Translations under genes and position numbers: made by a program
Assembly: GCF_003710865.1 (NCBI RefSeq)
Contig: NZ_RHHO01000021.1
Coordinates: 1 to 64,000 of the forward strand
Reading direction: 5' to 3'
Length of the DNA stretch: 64,000 bases
DNA from: Brevibacillus borstelensis
GTDB taxonomy: Bacteria > Bacillota > Bacilli > Brevibacillales > Brevibacillaceae
Shown here: piece after piece, positions 44,325-51,999 of the stretch
How positions within the stretch are numbered: the first letter of the stretch is position 1
How the letters are laid out: each line of letters starts with the position of its first letter
The notes under the pieces: generated by a model
What the model saw: only the letters and a program-made list of their open reading frames with translations
What the model was told of the DNA's origin: nothing
Databases searched by the model: none

Positions 44325-45255
44325 CTGATGGCGATTTCACCGGAGCGGAAGGCTGCTTTGGCAGATGAGAGACATAGCTGTGCAGGACCATGCCGATCAT
44401 GACGACGAGCATGCCCGTACCGGACCACAGCGAGGGCAGCGGGGCCGCGAGAATCGCGATTTCCAAAAGGACGGCAAAGACGACCTCCGCAGACTGGGTA
44501 GCTTCTACCGCGGCCAACTGAACCGGATTGCCCTTGACCAGATCTGTAGCCTGAAAGAACAGCACGGTCGCGATAATTCCCGATGTGATCGCGACGAGCA
44601 GCGACTGCGCCAATTGACCCATGCTGGGCATTCCCGCCGTCGTCACGCCAAAGCCTGCGAGGACCAGCCAAAACGGCAAGCTGGCAAGCGTCATTCCGAG
44701 AACGCGCTGATACGCGTCAATTCGCCCGCTGGTCAAGGCCATCATTTTCCGGTTCCCGAGCGGATAGGCAAACGCTCCGATCACGACCGGCACGATCCCG
44801 TACAGCACCTCCGCCGCTCCCAGCATCTTCGCCTCGTGCAGTTGCATGATCGCCACTCCCGCCAAAATCAGGACAGACATGGCCAGCCCCTTGTACGGGA
44901 TCCTCTGCCCGAAAAAGGGTACGAGCAGCGACCCGGCGATGATCGTGATTTGCCAGGTACCGGCGATCAGCCAGCCAGGACCGTATGCAGCGGCAAAGCT
45001 GAGCGGAGCATAAAACAAGCCAAACCCGACAAAACTCCAGAGCAGCCACTGCCACGGATGCTTCCGCATTTCCTGCCACAGCGGCCCAAGGTTGCCCCGG
45101 ATGGCCACGATCAGCAGCAGAAACGGCACCATAAATAGATAACGCAGGGATGCGCTCCAGATCCAGCTTCCTCCGTCCAGCTCCATCGCTCTGTTTAATA
45201 CAAATGTAAAAGCGAAGAAAAATGCAGCGACAATTCCAAGTACAATCGCCTTCAA
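44314..45255 (-). CDS. DMT-superfamily efflux transporter
   Basis: A 313-residue protein with about ten membrane helices, beginning LKAIVLGIVAAFFFAFTFVLNRAMELDGGSW. The two-fold repeated helix bundle and overall look fit the multidrug-resistance efflux branch of the drug/metabolite transporter superfamily. The substrate is unknown. TTG 45255 is favoured because AGAGGGAG lies 7 nt upstream and the protein then starts at the first helix; the frame from 45357 overlaps the upstream terminator. Confidence 0.85.
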   Translation of the reverse strand: MKAIVLGIVAAFFFAFTFVLNRAMELDGGSWIWSASLRYLFMVPFLLLIVAIRGNLGPLWQEMRKHPWQWLLWSFVGFGLFYAPLSFAAAYGPGWLIAGTWQITIIAGSLLVPFFGQRIPYKGLAMSVLILAGVAIMQLHEAKMLGAAEVLYGIVPVVIGAFAYPLGNRKMMALTSGRIDAYQRVLGMTLASLPFWLVLAGFGVTTAGMPSMGQLAQSLLVAITSGIIATVLFFQATDLVKGNPVQLAAVEATQSAEVVFAVLLEIAILAAPLPSLWSGTGMLVVMIGMVLHSYVSHLPKQPSAPVKSPSAAS

Positions 45256-45340
45256 ATGTTGACTCCCTCTTTCCAGTTCCACTCTCTGAAGATTCTCAAT
45301 TGTAAGCATATAACTCTGCGGTCTCGCTGTCAAAATCCCG

Positions 45341-45378
45341 AAAAAAATAGAGCACACCTTTTGAAAGATATGCCCTAT
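45341..45378 (-). terminator. Terminator of the DUF2512 gene
   Basis: On the minus strand ATAGGGCA and TGCTCTAT form an 8-bp stem (one G-T pair) followed by seven T. The stop codon TAG of the DUF2512 gene is part of the 5' arm. Confidence 0.75.
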
Positions 45379-45731
45379 GTCTTTTCTGCACGTCCGCTCT
45401 TGATCAGCGAGACGTGGTGAATGTATTCAACTGCACCAAACAGAATCGCAGTAAAACCGGCACCGATCAGCGTGATTCTCGCTCCCACCAAGAGGCCGCT
45501 GCTCAGCCAGACGACCAGAAAAGCCAAAATCATATCGGCTGCCGTACTCATCCACAGCGTCCCGCGCCGAAGCAGCAATAGCTCCAGCATATGTCCGGCA
45601 ACGGCAAGCACCAGGCCGACGCCGATGGACTGGTAAAGGGTTGCATAGTCTACCTCGGGGAACAGCGCATCGGCCAGGACGACTACGAGCGGAGCAGTAA
45701 TCAGCTTGACAAGCAATCCGTACACAGGCAT
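45375..45731 (-). CDS. DUF2512 membrane protein (YndM-like)
   Basis: The 118-residue protein has four hydrophobic segments and the DUF2512 features (LVKLITAPLVVVLADALFPEVDY at the start, AVEYIHHVSLIKSG at the end). Such proteins are found in many endospore-formers; their function is not known. It starts at ATG 45731 after AAGGAGG and is probably monocistronic. Confidence 0.8.
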   Translation of the reverse strand: MPVYGLLVKLITAPLVVVLADALFPEVDYATLYQSIGVGLVLAVAGHMLELLLLRRGTLWMSTAADMILAFLVVWLSSGLLVGARITLIGAGFTAILFGAVEYIHHVSLIKSGRAEKT

Positions 45732-45867
45732 GCTTCCTCCTTTTTCAGGTTTTCACAGTATGCCCGTATACAGAATCGCTTAGTCGAAGCAAAAACAGCC
45801 GTTTGTTGTGCCGTGGGATGTCATCGAGCCCCTCCCACGCGCCCTATGATTGGCTGGACCGCTTCAA

Positions 45868-47325
45868 CTAGGCGGCTTCCTGCTCTCTTTCTCGCGGGTA
45901 AGCCAAGGTTACGATCAGGCTGACTGCCGCCAATGCGAGCAAAATGACGAAAATCTGGTGCAGCCCGCCGGCTACCAGCTCCCTCACTGTTTGCAACAGC
46001 TCCTGCGGCAGCAGGCTTGCTTCATGCGGATTCAGGATCTTGTTGACGTCGATGTTTTCCGCTCCGGGTGCGCTCTGTACATAAGAGTTCAGCAAGGTTC
46101 CAAACAGCGCAATCCCGAGGGTTTGTCCCAACGTGCGGATAAAGGAGTTCGTAGAAACGGCAACACCGCGCAAATTCCAGGACACACTCAGTACCGCTCC
46201 GGTAAAGGAAGTAAAAGCGAAGCCAAAGCCTAGGCCAAACAGGAACGTAATCCCGTACAGCATGACATGAGGTGTCGCCGGTTCAATCATGGACAGCCAG
46301 ACGGTAGCGACAATCAAGACGCATACGCCAAAGAGCGATGTCGGCCGAATCCCGATCTTGGCCAGCAGACGCCCGCTCAGCGCAGCACCAATCGGCCAGC
46401 CAACGGACATCGGAATCAAAGTCAGCCCGGAACCGGTCGCACCCAATCCGTACACGCCCTGAATCCACAGCGGAAGATAAAACGAGACAGCCACCAGCAC
46501 GGAAGCGAGAAGAAATCCGGCGAAGTTCACGATGCTCATTTTCCGAATCGTAAACAGCTGCAAGGGAAGCATCGGCTCCGGCGATCTTTTTTCCAAGTAG
46601 ATAAACAGCAGGAGGCCCAAAGCCGAAAAGATCAGCAGACCGACGATCAGCGGCGAACTCCAGGGATGTTCAGTCCCGCCGCTCAACAACGCATACAGCA
46701 GCGCGGAAACGCTGATCGTAAAAACTGCTGCTCCGGCATAGTCGATGTGCTTGCGGACTTTCTCGATATTTTCATGCAGGTACAACCAAATCAAAACGAT
46801 GGAGACAATGCCAAACGGGATATTCATGTAGAAAATCCAGTGCCAGGAAACATAGTCGACCAGAAGGCCTCCGGTCAACGGCCCCAGGATACCGGATATG
46901 CCCCAGATGCCGCTCATCCACCCTTGTACCTTTCCTCTTTCCTCAAACGGGTAAATATCGCCGACAATCGTATACGTAATCGTAATGATGGCACCCGCTC
47001 CCAGTCCCTGAAAGGCCCGGAACCAGATCAACTGCTCCATCGTCTGAGACAGGCCGGACAGCGCTGATCCGAGCAAAAACAGGATCGCCCCAATGTTGAA
47101 CACAGGCTTGCGCCCAAACAAGTCGGCAAGCTTGCCGTATATGGGCGTCGTCACCGCCGAGGTGAGCAAATAGATCGAAACGACCCAACTGATCAAGTGA
47201 AAGCCGCCCAGGTCGCTGACGATCGTCGGCATCGCCGTACTGACGATCGTTCCTTCAATAGCGGCCAAAAAGGTCGCAATCATAACCGCAATCGTCACAT
47301 TACGCTTATTTGTTGCAGGTTTCAT
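45868..47325 (-). CDS. DHA2-family MFS drug exporter
   Basis: The 485-residue protein has 14 predicted helices, the proton/drug antiporter plan of the EmrB/QacA group. Motifs seen: TPIYGKLADLFGRKPVF (motif A), WFRAFQGLGAGAI (B), GGLLVDYVSWHWIFYMNIPFGI (C-like). The N-terminus MKPATNKRNVTIAVMIATFLAAIEGTIVSTAMPTIV holds the conserved helix 1 motif. ATG 47325 follows AAGGAAA. No regulator is adjacent. Confidence 0.9.
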   Translation of the reverse strand: MKPATNKRNVTIAVMIATFLAAIEGTIVSTAMPTIVSDLGGFHLISWVVSIYLLTSAVTTPIYGKLADLFGRKPVFNIGAILFLLGSALSGLSQTMEQLIWFRAFQGLGAGAIITITYTIVGDIYPFEERGKVQGWMSGIWGISGILGPLTGGLLVDYVSWHWIFYMNIPFGIVSIVLIWLYLHENIEKVRKHIDYAGAAVFTISVSALLYALLSGGTEHPWSSPLIVGLLIFSALGLLLFIYLEKRSPEPMLPLQLFTIRKMSIVNFAGFLLASVLVAVSFYLPLWIQGVYGLGATGSGLTLIPMSVGWPIGAALSGRLLAKIGIRPTSLFGVCVLIVATVWLSMIEPATPHVMLYGITFLFGLGFGFAFTSFTGAVLSVSWNLRGVAVSTNSFIRTLGQTLGIALFGTLLNSYVQSAPGAENIDVNKILNPHEASLLPQELLQTVRELVAGGLHQIFVILLALAAVSLIVTLAYPREREQEAA

Positions 47326-47439
47326 CCGTATTTCCTTCCCTCCACATAAGCCAGACAACATTCCGATCAAGGGTGTTGTGTATGCCGTTGTTGTTGCTTG
47401 AATTGCTTTATGGTACGGGCACTAGAAAAAAAAGTCAAT

Positions 47440-47475
47440 AAAAAAACCTGCGCCGATTGCACTCGGCACAGGTTT
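47440..47475 (-). terminator. Terminator of the SurA-like gene
   Basis: On the minus strand AAACCTGTGCCGA pairs with TCGGCGCAGGTTT around a 6-nt loop, followed by seven T. Strong. Confidence 0.92.
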
Positions 47476-47491
47476 ACCTTTCCCAAACGGA

Positions 47492-48238
47492 TCAATTACT
47501 TTTCGGTGCTTCCGTTTTTGGGGTTTCTGTTTTCTGCGTTTCCGTTTTCGGAGCCTCAGTTTTCGGAGCTTCCGTCTTCGGTTCTTCTTTTTTGGAAGCT
47601 TCCGTTTTCTGTTCCTCCGCTTTCGGCTCTTCCTTCTTCAAGGAGAGCGACGGATCGAGATATTGCACCCCAAACTTTTTCTCCAGGCCGTCCAGCCATT
47701 CGTCCATGTACTTTTTGCGTTTGGACGCATTCAACTCTTCAACGATCGTAGGACGCAACTGTTCCAAAGCAGGCGCGGGATCTCCGAAGTTGCTCTTGTA
47801 TTTATTGTAGTAGTCTTGGATTTCTTCGTCCGTTACCGGATATGCTTTTGCGAATACCTTGTCCCTCAAAAGAAGTGTCCGCAGCGTACCGCGGAAGCTT
47901 GCTTCGGTGTAGCCCTGTCTTTTCAGCGTTTTTTGATAAACTTCCTCGGAGCCGATCTGCTCTTTCAGCTTGTTGATTTCCTGATCGACTTCGCTTTCCT
48001 GGACGGACACGCCGAGCTCCTTGGCTTCTTCCACCACCAGATTGCGGCTGACCAAAATGCCAAGCGTCTGTTTTCCGTAGCTTTCTTTCATATGCTCGTA
48101 GAGCTGCCCCTGCGTAATTTGAGATTTGCCCGTAGTTGCAATGACAGGATCATCAGCCGGCTTCAATGCAACGCCGACAATCACAAGAGCCAAAACCAGT
48201 ATGGCTATGGTTAGCATGGATAAATCGAACTTCTTCAT
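47492..48238 (-). CDS. SurA/PrsA N-terminal-domain membrane protein
   Basis: The 248-residue protein has an N-terminal membrane anchor (residues about 8-25), then a SurA/PrsA-type helical chaperone domain (about 30-185: ATTGKSQITQGQLYEHMKESYG, NLVVEEAKELGV, YPVTDEEIQDYYNKYK). The parvulin PPIase domain is absent. The end (about 205-248) is a repeated Lys-Thr-Glu-Ala-Pro tail. It is probably an outer-surface folding factor that lacks isomerase activity. ATG 48238 (or 48241) follows GAGAGG. Confidence 0.78.
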   Translation of the reverse strand: MKKFDLSMLTIAILVLALVIVGVALKPADDPVIATTGKSQITQGQLYEHMKESYGKQTLGILVSRNLVVEEAKELGVSVQESEVDQEINKLKEQIGSEEVYQKTLKRQGYTEASFRGTLRTLLLRDKVFAKAYPVTDEEIQDYYNKYKSNFGDPAPALEQLRPTIVEELNASKRKKYMDEWLDGLEKKFGVQYLDPSLSLKKEEPKAEEQKTEASKKEEPKTEAPKTEAPKTETQKTETPKTEAPKSN

Positions 48239-48350
48239 CATTGGTCCTCTCTTTCTTCTCTCATCCCTTGTGCCATTATAATAGACACAGAGTACGGAAG
48301 AAAGATGGAATCCTTTTCCACAACCTTTCCACAATGCGAACCAGCACGGA

Positions 48351-48755
48351 TTACATGAAGTATTTGGTGAAAAAAGAAGAGAGAACGGAGGCGATTACCG
48401 GTCCCAGGACGGCCCATACTCGTAAAAATCTCTCTTGTTTTCTTTTCTTGTCTCCTTCTATGAGCTGTGTGAGTTTTTCCATATCGCTTTTGTCATTGTC
48501 CAACATCTGCAAAATAATTTCCTTCTCTTTCGATCCCCGTTTTAGCTCAAGCTCTGTCTGCAATTTGGTTATCGCTTGCAAAAGTTCTGAGCGCGATTCT
48601 TCCATTTTTACCAATCGATGCTCAATCCGTTCCAGCCACTTGGTCGCTACCGTCATCTGAACTTCCAGCTTGTCGATCCGTTCTTCGAATTTGTCCAATC
48701 GTTGTGAAATCCGCAGTACATTCTCCTGTTGCGTCTTCTGATGCTCTGGCGTCAA
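48351..48755 (-). CDS. Coiled-coil protein with C-terminal membrane anchor (XhlA-like)
   Basis: A 134-residue protein: heptad-rich coiled coil (about 10-105, e.g. LDKFEERIDKLEVQMTVATKWLERIEHRL), a basic patch KKRKQERF, and a hydrophobic end (VWAVLGPVIASVLSSFFTKYF). This plan resembles phage hemolysin XhlA proteins, which anchor holin/endolysin functions, but no phage genes are nearby. TTG 48755 with GGAGG 10 nt upstream is the apparent start. Function unknown. Confidence 0.65.
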   Translation of the reverse strand: MTPEHQKTQQENVLRISQRLDKFEERIDKLEVQMTVATKWLERIEHRLVKMEESRSELLQAITKLQTELELKRGSKEKEIILQMLDNDKSDMEKLTQLIEGDKKRKQERFLRVWAVLGPVIASVLSSFFTKYFM

Positions 48756-48935
48756 GGTCCCACCCCCTCCGGACTCATACTACTTGTATATGCCGTCTCG
48801 CTTTCATTGCTTGTACCGCTGACCAGATTTTTCATTATTTCTATAAAAAATGTGCAACGGAGCGGAATGGAAAGAACACGTTATCCAGTACAAACGGACC
48901 TGGTCCAAACGGGCCTGGCACACTTCAAAATGGCA

Positions 48936-48964
48936 ATAAAAAAAGCCCGCTATAGGCGGACTTT
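48936..48964 (-). terminator. Terminator of the patatin gene
   Basis: On the minus strand AAAGTCCGC and GCGGGCTTT form a 9-bp stem (one G-T pair) followed by T. The patatin stop codon lies in the loop. A GGACCTGGTCC palindrome (48898-48908) lies in the gap to the next gene, which otherwise shows nothing. Confidence 0.85.
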
Positions 48965-49813
48965 CTCCAGCCACTGATAGAGAGGGCGAAGCGACCTATT
49001 CGCATCCTCGTAACCGAGCGTGTACAGCTCCATCAAGCGATTTCGGTTCCTCTCCACACGCCGGATGTTCATCGGTCTGCTCGGCGCTATGACAAAGGCC
49101 CGTTGTTCCTCACGGAGTTGCCGGATGCGGGCAAGCGTATCGTTGTAGCGCCGATGGTGATCGAAAACGACCCGCATCAGATGCTTGTAGCGGGGAAATA
49201 GCCGGTCTGTGGCCCACGCGAGATTGGCTGGCTGCCGGATGAATTCCTCCGTACCTGTCCGCACGATGATGTTCCGCTCGTTTCCATCCTCTATCGCCTT
49301 GCCGATCGGTATCGGATCTGCCAAGCCGCCATCGAGCATTTTCGCCCCTTGAACACAGACCGTTCCCGATAGCAGCGGGATGCTGCACGAAGCGCGAACC
49401 GCAAGGAGAAACAGCTCTTGATCGTGCTCGTCCTTGGAAAAGTAGATGCTCTCGCCTGTCTTAAAATCAGTCGCGGCGACAACCAATTTCTCCGGTGCTT
49501 GCGCAAGTCCCTGAAAGGAAGAGGTGAGAATCCGCCGGGGAAGCTCTTCAAAAATGAAGTCCATGCCGACCATGCAGCCATGCCGATACAGATTGCGCAG
49601 AGAGAAATGCCGCATGTCGCACAGATGCTCGATAAACATGTATTTCCCCACTCCCTTTTCCCTTGCCACGTAAGCAAGGGCATTGCAAGCCCCTGCGGAA
49701 ACAGCGATGATGTACGGAGCAATCAGCTCGTGCTCCAGAAAGCAGTCGAGAACCCCCGACGTATAGATTCCGCGCATGCCTCCTCCCTGGAGAACCAATC
49801 CGAAGCTGTCCAT
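48950..49813 (-). CDS. Patatin-like phospholipase
   Basis: The 287-residue protein has the oxyanion loop GGGMRGIYTSGVLD, the nucleophile Ser in AVSAGACNA (in place of the usual GxSxG first Gly), and the catalytic Asp in DGGLADPIPI. These make a Ser/Asp lipid hydrolase of the patatin family, YjjU/RssA-like bacterial type. The substrate is probably a phospholipid or acyl ester. ATG 49813 follows AGGAGGG; the frame from 49891 has no site. Confidence 0.9.
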   Translation of the reverse strand: MDSFGLVLQGGGMRGIYTSGVLDCFLEHELIAPYIIAVSAGACNALAYVAREKGVGKYMFIEHLCDMRHFSLRNLYRHGCMVGMDFIFEELPRRILTSSFQGLAQAPEKLVVAATDFKTGESIYFSKDEHDQELFLLAVRASCSIPLLSGTVCVQGAKMLDGGLADPIPIGKAIEDGNERNIIVRTGTEEFIRQPANLAWATDRLFPRYKHLMRVVFDHHRRYNDTLARIRQLREEQRAFVIAPSRPMNIRRVERNRNRLMELYTLGYEDANRSLRPLYQWLEKVRL

Positions 49814-50139
49814 GTTTTCTCCCTCCTGTGAAACAAGCCTCGCATGAACATGTACGGATATAGTATCTGTGGGAACAGGAAGGTAATTCACCGATTTACA
49901 CCTGAATTTGCCCGGCCCTGCCCCATTCGCTCGTTATTTTGCTTGTGGGCTTTTTCCTTTTTGGAGGCCCTCACTCTGTCGGTCAGTTGCGTGCAATCTG
50001 CCATATCACGAGAATCGGTGAAAAACCCGGTTGGCTTGATTTACCAGGAACTTGTCAACGTTTTGGAATAATCTCTTCGTCCCCTGCGTTGGCGTTTCTA
50101 GTATGATAGGGCTAGTGAACGCAAAGGGGGCTTTCTTTT
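49814..50139. other. Divergent intergenic region, no gene seen
   Basis: A 326-bp gap between the patatin and degV genes. Toward patatin a possible TACTAT/TATATC -10 occurs near 49857-49866 on the minus strand. Toward degV a TATGAT box occurs near 50102-50107. No RNA gene, repeat or stable hairpin stands out, and the short ORFs lack ribosome sites. Confidence 0.45.
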
Positions 50140-50997
50140 TTGAAACAGCGAATTGCCTGGATTACAGACAGCACGGCCGTTGTACCCGATGAATTGCGGG
50201 AGAAATACGACATCCACGTCGTTCCCTTGGACGTTATCTTTGAAGACGGCGCCTACGCGGACGGGATTCAATTATCTTCCAGCGAGCTGTATGAAAAAAT
50301 CGACCACTCCAAAACCGTACCGAAAACCTCGCAACCGGCAATCGGCAAATTTGTCGAGCTGTATGAGCAACTGGCGGAGGACTATGATTGCGCGATCGCC
50401 ATTCACCTTTCCAGCCAATTGAGCGGCACGTACAATACAAGCAAATCAGCCGCTGCCATGAGCGAGTTTCCCGTCGAGTTCGTCGATTCCCAAATCGTCT
50501 CTTATCCGATCACCACCTTGCTGTTGAAAGGGATTTCGCTGGCGGAGCAAGGCATGGACTATCGGGAGATTGCCGCCACCCTGAGGGAAGAGGCGAGCAA
50601 AAACGAAAACTACATCGTGATCGGAAAGCTGTCACAGCTGCATAAAGGCGGGCGGTTGTCAAACGCTCAGTTGATCGTTGGCACGCTGCTTCAAATCAAG
50701 CCGATCTTTTGCATCAGGAACGGTGTTGTCGAATTGTTCGAAAAAGTTCGAACCGAAGGAAAAGCCTTCCGGCGAATCATGGATCAGCTTGACCTGGCCC
50801 GGGGAATCCACAAAATTACCCAAGTGGAAATTTTGCACGGCAATGTCATGGACAAAGCGCTGGAATTAAAGGAAACGATCAAAAGCAAGTATCAGGATAT
50901 CGAGGTGCTCGTGTATCCGCTCAGTCCGGTACTGGGCGTTCACGGCGGGCAAGGGACCATTGCTCTGACATGGACCAACGAGCCCAAGTCATCTTGA
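50140..50997 (+). CDS. DegV family fatty-acid-binding protein
   Basis: The 285-residue protein is a DegV/FakB-type protein. Motifs: ITDSTAVVPDELREKYDIHVVPLDVIF at the start, KTSQPAIGKF, HLSSQLSGTYNTSKSAA and IGKLSQLHKGGRLSNAQ, ending with GVHGGQGTIALTW. FakB proteins bind fatty acids and present them to the FakA kinase for lipid synthesis; whether this paralogue does so needs its partner. TTG 50140 has AAAGGGGG 9 nt upstream. Confidence 0.92.
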   Translation: MKQRIAWITDSTAVVPDELREKYDIHVVPLDVIFEDGAYADGIQLSSSELYEKIDHSKTVPKTSQPAIGKFVELYEQLAEDYDCAIAIHLSSQLSGTYNTSKSAAAMSEFPVEFVDSQIVSYPITTLLLKGISLAEQGMDYREIAATLREEASKNENYIVIGKLSQLHKGGRLSNAQLIVGTLLQIKPIFCIRNGVVELFEKVRTEGKAFRRIMDQLDLARGIHKITQVEILHGNVMDKALELKETIKSKYQDIEVLVYPLSPVLGVHGGQGTIALTWTNEPKSS

Positions 50998-51093
50998 GCG
51001 AATGTCATCGATAAACGACGGCAGGCACGCATGAAAGCCGGAATGGGACTGGCAGCAGCAGGCTTGATTGAAAATCAAAGGGTAAACAGAAAC

Positions 51094-51124
51094 AGGCACC
51101 GCTCTGATTTGAGCAGGTGCCTGC
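51094..51124. terminator. Bidirectional terminator degV/methyltransferase
   Basis: CAGGCACCGCTC and GAGCAGGTGCCTG pair with one bulged base, giving a long stem between convergent stops at 50997 and 51157. The T-rich side is clearest toward the minus strand. Confidence 0.75.
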
Positions 51125-51156
51125 AATGTTTTGCCTATGCTTTGCTTCTCGCGTGA

Positions 51157-51918
51157 TTACTGGCGGACTGCAGCGACCAGAAAACGATGGCTCGGGATGT
51201 CGATATATCCGTCTTTTTCCATCCGACAGTGCATCTCCCACAAGCCGTCCGCGTAGTTCTCCAGCGAAAAGTCTGGTATCTGCCACGGAACCGCACGGAG
51301 ATAGTAGACTACCGCTCCTACATCGTAAAACCGGGTCGGCACCATCTCCTCGCGGCAATCCTCGATGGCAAAGCCCGCCTCTTTTAGCTGCTTGACTGCG
51401 TAGTCTGCATTCCAATGCAAGTATTCCTCTGGAATGGGCGCCCCGAGGAGCCGGTTGAGCAGCAGATCGTTTTCACCCCCGACCTGCTGCGTCAGAAAGG
51501 AAGCCCCTGTTTTGGCGATACGGAATACCTCGGCCGCATCGAAAGACTCGTGCCGATTGATAATCAGATCAAAAAATTCATCTGCAAACGGCAGGGCGTC
51601 CTCCCCATCCGCTTCGACTACCGTAATGCCCAAAGGCTCCAGCCTGCCTTTGGCAACCGCCACATTGGGCTTGTAGCCTTCCGTAGCGTATGTTTGAGCG
51701 GGAAGCGGCTTTAGCATGGAGAGAAATTCGCCTCCCCCCGTACCCATATCGAGCAGGCTGCCGATCTCCGGCAGCTTGCGCATGACGAGGCCGGTGTAAT
51801 TCCAGGAAAGTGGCGCTTCCTTCAACCGTCCTGTTTTCCCGACGTAGGAAAAATCCCAGCCTTCAAACGGTACTTTGGCTTCTTCGAGCAACCAGTCAAA
51901 CCATTTTTGTCGGTCCAT
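51157..51918 (-). CDS. SAM-dependent methyltransferase
   Basis: A 253-residue class I methyltransferase. Motif I is SLLDMGTGGGEFL, motif II FFDLIINRHESFDAAEVFRIAKTGASFLTQQVGGEND follows, and the C-terminal half is family-specific (WQIPDFSLENYADGLWEMH). It is similar in outline to small-molecule methyltransferases; substrate unknown. ATG 51918 after GAGGAGG is preferred over 51984. Confidence 0.85.
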   Translation of the reverse strand: MDRQKWFDWLLEEAKVPFEGWDFSYVGKTGRLKEAPLSWNYTGLVMRKLPEIGSLLDMGTGGGEFLSMLKPLPAQTYATEGYKPNVAVAKGRLEPLGITVVEADGEDALPFADEFFDLIINRHESFDAAEVFRIAKTGASFLTQQVGGENDLLLNRLLGAPIPEEYLHWNADYAVKQLKEAGFAIEDCREEMVPTRFYDVGAVVYYLRAVPWQIPDFSLENYADGLWEMHCRMEKDGYIDIPSHRFLVAAVRQ

Positions 51919-51999
51919 TTTTTCCTCCTCTTTCCCCAAAAGAACTTCTATATCCAGGAGTTCAGCGCCAACGCACACTTTCATAATTAATGAATGTGA

